35,022 nucleotides of DNA from Bacteroidales bacterium (GTDB taxonomy: Bacteria; Bacteroidota; Bacteroidia; Bacteroidales; PUMT01), in contig SLRB01000333.1 in assembly GCA_007131165.1 (NCBI GenBank), positions 1 to 35,022 on the forward strand. Reading direction: 5' to 3'. Below the pieces are notes generated by a model. The model was given only the letters and a program-made list of their open reading frames with translations, searched no databases and was not told where the DNA came from. This document shows, one piece after another, positions 28,920 to 35,022 of the stretch. How positions within the stretch are numbered: the stretch's first letter is position 1; every line of letters begins with the position of its first letter. Made by a program: the position numbers and the translations under genes.

Positions 28920-29585
28920 ATGCAACCACTGGTAGCGCCTTCATTATTGTCGGCAAACTTTGGCAATCTTGACGCAGACATTGAAGTAATAAACAACTCT
29001 GATGCAGACTGGTTCCATGTTGATATAATGGACGGGGTCTTTGTACCCAATCTAAGTATTGGCTTTCCCGTTTTAAAAGCAATAAAGAAAAAAGCACGTA
29101 AACCCCTGGATGTTCATCTGATGATGGTTGAACCCGGTCAGTACATCAGGCGGTTCATGGAAGCCGGAGCTTCGGTACTCACTGTCCATTACGAAGCTGT
29201 TTCCCATCTCCACAGCGTGGTAAGGGATATCAGGTCTCTGGGGATAAAAGCAGGGGTATCTCTAAATCCACATACACCTGTTACATTTCTTGAAGAGATA
29301 CTGCCCGATCTTGACCTTGTACTTCTCATGACCGTAAATCCGGGTTTTGGTGGTCAGTCATTTATTGAAAGCAGCTACAACAAGATCAGGAAGCTTCGTG
29401 CTATGATACATGAAACAGGATCCCAGGCACTCATTGAAGTAGACGGCGGAGTGGATCTGAATAACGCACCATTGCTTGTAAAAGCCGGAGTGGATGTACT
29501 GGTTGCCGGCAATACTGTTTTTTCATCTGAAGATCCTGCAGAAACAATAAGACTTCTAAAAAACCCACCCGGCACACCTGCATGA
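28920..29585 (+). CDS. rpe: Ribulose-phosphate 3-epimerase
   Basis: VAPSLLSANFGNL, WFHVDIMDGVFVPNLSIG, MTVNPGFGGQSFI, EVDGGV. Confidence 0.96.
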   Translation: MQPLVAPSLLSANFGNLDADIEVINNSDADWFHVDIMDGVFVPNLSIGFPVLKAIKKKARKPLDVHLMMVEPGQYIRRFMEAGASVLTVHYEAVSHLHSVVRDIRSLGIKAGVSLNPHTPVTFLEEILPDLDLVLLMTVNPGFGGQSFIESSYNKIRKLRAMIHETGSQALIEVDGGVDLNNAPLLVKAGVDVLVAGNTVFSSEDPAETIRLLKNPPGTPA

Positions 29586-29805
29586 GGGAACCCTGATCTT
29601 TTGCACACTTGTAAAAAAGCAACAAACATTGAAAATTTTGTAAAAAATTAGCTAAAACGGGACCATCCATCCCTTGAGGAGGTGACTTTCGTCCCGGTTT
29701 ATGCTTTGCACCGTATTTTTAGTTCACATGAATTCAGGGCAAAGCCCTGCCGGGATATTACCACGACCTGATTACCTAAGTTTTATAGGTTAACAGAAAT
29801 CATAT

Positions 29806-31014
29806 CTATTCTCCTCCGGCCAGATAATCCTCCAGGTAAGAAAAATTGCGTGTAAGTCCCCCTTCCCTGACTATGGTTGCCCTTTCAATTATCCCGTCCC
29901 TGTCATTTAAAAATGCAGGAAATACACTCTCAGCCAACCTTTCAGAGAATTCACGGGAAGCATCTCTGGGCAGTTCACCGGGTAGGTTATCCACAGCCAT
30001 TACAGTTACATTGTTATTATCGAACGGATCAGCTTCCACTCCCCTGGCTGGATCGTAACCATAAAAAGGTTTATCAATAGTAGACGCCCTTATGGTCGAT
30101 GCCACTGGTCCGCCAACATCACAACTTACATCGGCAATAACCGATATTCTGAAGTCCGGCCTGAGGTAGTCCTCCCTCCTCAAAAAGACCGGTGATTTCG
30201 GATCCCAGTAGTGACAGGGAATAAAAAGATCAGTCACTGTGCTGTAGGGATAAAAAACAGATTCATATTCCTCGGGGTAATAGAAAAAATGCTGCAAATC
30301 AAAATCTTCGCCATCTGTTCTCCTGACATAGTCCCAGGGTTCAAGCTGGCAGATTACAGGCTCATTAAAGTTTTTCTCCAAAAAACCGGCCGGGTTTACT
30401 CTTTTATAACCCAGAGGGGCCAGGGTTTCAAGTGCGCCCTGGGCTACCCTGCCACCGCCTGTAATAAGTATCTTTACGGGCGGGAGCTTAACTTTTTTCA
30501 ATTCTTCCAACATCCCGGTCATCTCATGACATTTATGTGCCGGCTTCAGGTCAAAAAGTCCGTTACGGATGCCAAAAGCCCTCAATCCGTTGTATGCACC
30601 GACAATTCCGGCCCATCGCCCGAATGCAACAAGCCTAACGTTATCATTGCCGGTGAGGTATTCATAGTCAATAAGAGTAATCTTGTTTCTTACTACCTCC
30701 TGCAGGAGTTTCCTGTTATGCGGCTGTTTCTTTGCAGTATGCGAAAAAAACATATAGGTTTTGCCGGGTATCAGGGTAGATATTGCAACCTCCTTGACCC
30801 CTACCAGCAGATCACAATCGGACATGTCGTTTTTTACCGGAATGCCAGACCCGGTATATTCATCATCGCTGTAACATCTTATATCACTGCTTTGGGCGGT
30901 AATATTGAATTCAGGATATTGTTTCAGCAATTCAACAGCAGCCTGCGGAGTTAATGGGGTCCTCCGGTCAACAGGTACTTTTGTCTCTTTCAGTATACCG
31001 ATATGCATGGTCAT
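29806..31014 (-). CDS. NAD(P)-dependent oxidoreductase, alanine dehydrogenase/saccharopine dehydrogenase (LYS1-like) family
   Basis: MHIGILKETKVPVDRRTPLTPQAAVELL, TLIDYEYLTGNDNVRLVAFGRWAGIVGAYNGLRAFG, ADVSCDVGG motifs. True start may be M3 (31008). Confidence 0.82.
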   Translation of the reverse strand: MTMHIGILKETKVPVDRRTPLTPQAAVELLKQYPEFNITAQSSDIRCYSDDEYTGSGIPVKNDMSDCDLLVGVKEVAISTLIPGKTYMFFSHTAKKQPHNRKLLQEVVRNKITLIDYEYLTGNDNVRLVAFGRWAGIVGAYNGLRAFGIRNGLFDLKPAHKCHEMTGMLEELKKVKLPPVKILITGGGRVAQGALETLAPLGYKRVNPAGFLEKNFNEPVICQLEPWDYVRRTDGEDFDLQHFFYYPEEYESVFYPYSTVTDLFIPCHYWDPKSPVFLRREDYLRPDFRISVIADVSCDVGGPVASTIRASTIDKPFYGYDPARGVEADPFDNNNVTVMAVDNLPGELPRDASREFSERLAESVFPAFLNDRDGIIERATIVREGGLTRNFSYLEDYLAGGE

Positions 31015-31106
31015 TTTTTTTTTACTAAAATAATAATTCGGCTGAAATTATCATATTGGCAGAGTGTAATAAAATGGCAAGGTTTTTGTACCTTTGTAGT
31101 ACGCAT

Positions 31107-31496
31107 GGGGCTGACTGGTTTTGACAGCAAGACGAACAGATATGCAAGCATGCCGAGCAAAGCATGTTAACTCGTTAAACTGTAGTGCGAACATATAAAC
31201 GGCGAAGATAACTACGCGCTTGCGGCATAATCTTTAGAAGATCTATGCCCTATCTGCGGTCAAGGACCACAGACAAGCTGTCTCTCAAAAACCGTGCCCG
31301 GCGGTTTTTGACAAAGAGGCACCGGTAAAGTCGGGCTGGCCGGAAGCTTTTCCCGCGCTTCCGGTAAGAAACAAGGGAATAAGGTCCGGATAGGTTGTCT
31401 GTTGCCGGCCCGGACCCGACAATAAATAACAGACTAAGCATGTAGAAACCATATTGGTTCCTTGTTTGGACGAGGGTTCGATTCCCTCCAGCTCCA
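31107..31496 (+). ncRNA. ssrA: Transfer-messenger RNA (tmRNA)
   Basis: GGGGCTGACTGGTTTTGACAGC 5' end and GGACGAGGGTTCGATTCCCTCCAGCTCC 3' tRNA-like end that pair; tag ORF 31201-31230 GGCGAAGATAACTACGCGCTTGCGGCATAA = GEDNYALAA*. Upstream TACCTTTG (31089-31096) is a -7 box. Confidence 0.95.
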
Positions 31497-31499
31497 CAG

Positions 31500-31528
31500 A
31501 AAAACCCGGCCGGGAGGCCGGGTTTTTA
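31500..31528 (+). terminator. Intrinsic terminator after tmRNA
   Basis: AAAACCCGGCC-GGGA-GGCCGGGTTTTTA. Confidence 0.88.
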
Positions 31529-31561
31529 TATTGAGGGCGATATAACCGGAACAAATAGCGC

Positions 31562-32368
31562 TTACTCCATCAGGCATCTGACACTGTATCCTATCCTTTT
31601 ATTAACAGAGTATCTGAAAATACCTTCGGTCTTAAAAGTAAGCCCCCTGTTCCATGCATTGTTCTCATCATATCCGGTTACAGTCCAGTAATATGTATCC
31701 TCGCCAAGAAAATCAAAAAACACTATAGGCTCAACCTGCCTGGATCCTGCAGGAAGGGCAGTAAACCCTGTTTCGTTGGTTGCACCTGCATTCGGAATAT
31801 TCCAAAGCTGAGTACCGGTATCCTTAAGCATACCACCCTGATCCGTACCCCTAAGTCCTTCCAGAAGCACTGCCTCTTCACTCATGCCCAGGTATTTTTC
31901 CAGTATCTGCCAGTCGTCATCCGAAGGAACTTTCCATCCGTCAGGGCAGAGGCCCCTCTCGTCGACAACCGCATACCAGTTATAGAGTGCCCCGAACTCC
32001 TTGCCCAGGTTTTCGTTATTATCATAATAGGCCATTGCGCCTCCTTCGGCCATAAGCCACTCTGTGTCATCCTGCACATCAGGTATCACACTGCCATCGA
32101 GGTATACTGTAACACGCAGATTTTCTGCCATCCACCATTGATCACCAATTTTTACTGTTGTATATACATTCTCATCAGCATCCAAAACAGCACCGGTTTC
32201 AAGCTGTGGCTGGTCATTTCCGTTAACATCATTCTCCCCTGAACATCCCGGTAATATAATGATGGTTAACAGCAAAATAAATATAACCCTGTAGAAATAA
32301 ATATAGTACATATTAACAATATCAATTAATATAATAACCCGTAATATAAGTGAAATATTATCACCCAT
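31562..32368 (-). CDS. FISUMP-domain lipoprotein (Fibrobacter succinogenes major paralogous domain)
   Basis: GDQWWMAENLRV, GALYNWYAV, GLCPDGWKVPSDDDWQILEKYLG, GYSVRCL; lipobox LPGCSG. Real start may be the internal MYYIYFYRV (about 32311). Confidence 0.88.
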   Translation of the reverse strand: MGDNISLILRVIILIDIVNMYYIYFYRVIFILLLTIIILPGCSGENDVNGNDQPQLETGAVLDADENVYTTVKIGDQWWMAENLRVTVYLDGSVIPDVQDDTEWLMAEGGAMAYYDNNENLGKEFGALYNWYAVVDERGLCPDGWKVPSDDDWQILEKYLGMSEEAVLLEGLRGTDQGGMLKDTGTQLWNIPNAGATNETGFTALPAGSRQVEPIVFFDFLGEDTYYWTVTGYDENNAWNRGLTFKTEGIFRYSVNKRIGYSVRCLME

Positions 32369-32451
32369 GCCAAGTCATGATACTTGACCGGGATGAAGAT
32401 ACCGGCATTATACCATAACACAAAAGCCGGGAAAAAATGGTGCAGGGTAAA

Positions 32452-32703
32452 TCAACCGTTCCTCCTTGGATTAGCCCTGCTAACCTTAAGGTTTCTACCA
32501 AGCAATTCTTTTCCGTTAAGGTTTTCAATGGCCTTTTCACCGTCTGTCTCGTTTTCCATTTCAACAAAGCCATAACCTTTTGATCTGTGAGTAAACTTGT
32601 CGGCAATAATTTTTACTGACGCGACTGTTCCGAAATCAGCAAATAATTGCTCAATGTCGGCTTCTTTTAGGGAGTAGGGGATATTCCCGACATAAATTGT
32701 CAT
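32452..32703 (-). CDS. RRM-domain RNA-binding protein
   Basis: TIYVGNIPYSLKEADIEQLFADFG (RNP2) and SKGYGFVEM (RNP1). Confidence 0.93.
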   Translation of the reverse strand: MTIYVGNIPYSLKEADIEQLFADFGTVASVKIIADKFTHRSKGYGFVEMENETDGEKAIENLNGKELLGRNLKVSRANPRRNG

Positions 32704-32782
32704 AAGTAACAGGTTTTGACCAAGATATTAAACAAAATCTAATACAAGTTATGAATAAATGCTTTAAAACAAAAAAAATAAG

Positions 32783-32827
32783 CAAAAAAAACCGGAAAAC
32801 GTTATAGCTAAGCATAACTCTTTCCGG
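32783..32827 (-). terminator. Intrinsic terminator downstream of the ornithine carbamoyltransferase gene
   Basis: On minus strand CCGGAAAGAGTTATGCTTAGCTATAACGTTTTCCGG followed by TTTTTTTT. Confidence 0.8.
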
Positions 32828-32852
32828 CATCTTTACAGTTCCTGGCTTTTTT

Positions 32853-33854
32853 TCAATGTCCAAGTGTTGCAACCATAACCGCTTTGATGGTATGCATCCT
32901 GTTTTCTGACTGGTCGAACACTACTGAATGATCAGATTCAAATACATCATCTGTTACTTCCATTGCTTCAATACCGAACTTGTTGTAGATATCTTCTCCA
33001 ACTTTTGTCTCCCGGTTATGGAAAGCCGGCAGGCAATGCAGAAATTTTACATCAGGATTACCAGTTAATTCAAGAACCTGCCTGTTAACCTGGTAAGGCT
33101 TAAGAAGCTCAATCCTCTTCTCCCATACATTGTCAGGCTCACCCATTGACACCCAGACATCGGTATACAGGAAGTCAACACCGCTTACCGCCTCTTTCAC
33201 ATCGTCGGTTATGGATATCCTTGCACCAGTTGATCCGGCAATCTTTTTGCATATATCAGTATGCCCCGGTTCGGGCTGACAATCCTTTGGCGCTGCAGCC
33301 CGGAAGTCCATTCCCATTTTGGCGGCCCCTGCCATAAGCGAGTTGCCAACATTGTTCCTGGCATCGCCCAGGTAACAGAAAGCGATGTCTTTCAGAGGTT
33401 TGTCAGAATGCTCCATCATTGTCATCAGATCGGCCAGCACCTGAGTTGGATGGTATTCGTTCGTCAATCCGTTCCATACAGGCACTCCGGCATACCCGGC
33501 CAGTTCTTCAACTATATGCTGGCCGAATCCCCTGTACTCAATCCCGTCATACATCCGCCCCAGCACACGTGCCGTATCCTTCATCGATTCCTTATGCCCG
33601 ATCTGCGATCCGGAAGGCCCGAGATAACTTACATGAGCCCCCTGATCATGTGCTGCAACCTCAAAGGCACAGCGTGTCCGGGTTGATGCTTTTTCAAATA
33701 TCAGGGCTATGTTTTTCCCTTTAAGCATCTGCCGCTCCGTTCCGGCGTATTTTGCAGCTTTGAGAGAAAACGAGAGATCCAGCAGGAATCTTATCTCACC
33801 GGGAGTAAAGTCAAAAAGTTTAAGGAAGTGACGGTTTTTAAGATTAAAAGCCAT
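32853..33854 (-). CDS. Ornithine carbamoyltransferase
   Basis: [36 protein letters not shown], adjacent to carbamate kinase. Confidence 0.95.
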   Translation of the reverse strand: MAFNLKNRHFLKLFDFTPGEIRFLLDLSFSLKAAKYAGTERQMLKGKNIALIFEKASTRTRCAFEVAAHDQGAHVSYLGPSGSQIGHKESMKDTARVLGRMYDGIEYRGFGQHIVEELAGYAGVPVWNGLTNEYHPTQVLADLMTMMEHSDKPLKDIAFCYLGDARNNVGNSLMAGAAKMGMDFRAAAPKDCQPEPGHTDICKKIAGSTGARISITDDVKEAVSGVDFLYTDVWVSMGEPDNVWEKRIELLKPYQVNRQVLELTGNPDVKFLHCLPAFHNRETKVGEDIYNKFGIEAMEVTDDVFESDHSVVFDQSENRMHTIKAVMVATLGH

Positions 33855-33898
33855 TTTTATTCATTCATTAAGTTAAACAAGTATTTCGATGATATATT

Positions 33899-34855
33899 CT
33901 AATTTTCATATTCCATTGTGATCTTGGTTCCGTATTTTTTGTCAGCAAGCTTAAAAGCCTCGGTTATAACACTTTTCTGTCCACCCATTTCAATAAACTG
34001 CAAACACGCCCGAATTTTCGGAGCCATACTACCTTCTGCAAACATGCCGGCCGAAAGATACCTTACCGTATCGGACTTGTCAAGAAACTCTACCGGCTTT
34101 TGCCCGGGCCGGTTAAAATTTAGATAAACATATGGAACATCGGTAAGGATATAAAATTCGTCGGCGCCAATCCTTGCTGCCAGAAGTGAGCCGGCAAGAT
34201 CCTTGTCCACTACCGCTTCTGCCGGCCTGACATTATTATTCTCGTCAAAATAAACAGGCACACCTCCCCCGCCAGCGGCAATTACAATGGTACCGCTGTC
34301 GGCCATGGCTTTTACAACATTCTCGTTCATTATACTTATTGGCTCAGGTGATGGAACCACCCTTCGCCAGCCGTCCTTAACTTTTACCTCTTCCCTGAAT
34401 TCCCATCCTTTTTCCCTGGTAAGCTTATCTGCTTCCTCCCTGGTACATGTTTTCCCAACACGCTTTGTAGGATTAGCGAAGGCCTTGTCATCCTTATCTA
34501 CCTGAACCATTGTAACAAGGGTTACCACATCCCTCCTGATATTATGCCTTTTAAGTACATTATGCAGCATCCTCTCGATCATATACCCGATTCCTCCCTG
34601 TGAATCGGCAACACAAATATCAAGAGGCATCTGGGGTATACCGAATTTCTCTTCACCAGCGTCATTCCTCATAAGTATATTTCCAACCTGGGGTCCGTTA
34701 CCATGCGTTATAACAATGTTGTAACCATCCTCTAAAAGAAATACCAGATTTTCAAGGGTGTCGGTTGTGTTTTGCTCCTGCTCCTCAATCGTTCCCGCCT
34801 GATCACCACGAAGCAATGCATTTCCTCCGAGTGCTATTACTGCTAATTTAGTCAT
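33899..34855 (-). CDS. arcC: Carbamate kinase
   Basis: LAVIALGGNALLRGDQ, VITHGNGPQVGN, VIAAGGGGVPV, VDKDLAGSLLA. Start probably MTKLAVIALGG (34855) rather than 34879. Confidence 0.95.
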   Translation of the reverse strand: MTKLAVIALGGNALLRGDQAGTIEEQEQNTTDTLENLVFLLEDGYNIVITHGNGPQVGNILMRNDAGEEKFGIPQMPLDICVADSQGGIGYMIERMLHNVLKRHNIRRDVVTLVTMVQVDKDDKAFANPTKRVGKTCTREEADKLTREKGWEFREEVKVKDGWRRVVPSPEPISIMNENVVKAMADSGTIVIAAGGGGVPVYFDENNNVRPAEAVVDKDLAGSLLAARIGADEFYILTDVPYVYLNFNRPGQKPVEFLDKSDTVRYLSAGMFAEGSMAPKIRACLQFIEMGGQKSVITEAFKLADKKYGTKITMEYEN

Positions 34856-35022
34856 AATTATTAATTTACAAAAAAACAAAATTATATTATTTTTACCGCA
34901 TTAATAATGCTTTAAAACATTAAACCCTAACCACCGGGAAATTGCCTCATACTAATACTTCACGGAGGGCATGAACTCTTTGAGGTTGTTATTTCCAAAA
35001 AAAAAGCAGATCTTGAATAAAA

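Noticed and set aside
31250-31554. Minus-strand ORFs of 63 and 89 aa
   Set aside because: They lie within the tmRNA gene and its terminator.

Overview
This looks like a Bacteroidetes (probably Bacteroidales-like) chromosomal segment, mostly housekeeping. It carries gap, an ABC permease, a BlaI/M56 pair, an acyl-CoA reductase, miaA, a NUDIX protein, two glycosyltransferases, the small SRP RNA (ffs), a transaldolase-like aldolase, a YciO/Sua5 protein, trkH/trkA, comEC, def, ruvX, a DHOD-like protein, a full-length pyruvate:ferredoxin oxidoreductase, rho, a primary sigma factor, rpe, a LYS1/AlaDH-like dehydrogenase, tmRNA (ssrA), a FISUMP lipoprotein, an RRM protein, ornithine carbamoyltransferase and carbamate kinase. 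Several Bacteroidetes-type promoters (TTTG/TTG-N19-20-TAnnTTTG) and intrinsic terminators can be read directly. The least explained structure is a family of about 140-200 bp intergenic repeats, six full or partial copies between 3.69 and 14.90 kb. All copies have the same orientation. They are built from exchangeable modules: a 5' inverted-repeat head, an optional ~62 bp insert, and a ~80 bp tail ending in TGAA. The head stem arms differ between copies in a compensatory way. Three copies begin exactly at the TGA stop codon of the upstream gene, and two flank the SRP RNA gene. I found no defence island, CRISPR array, transposase or rRNA operon. All family calls come from reading motifs, not from database searches.
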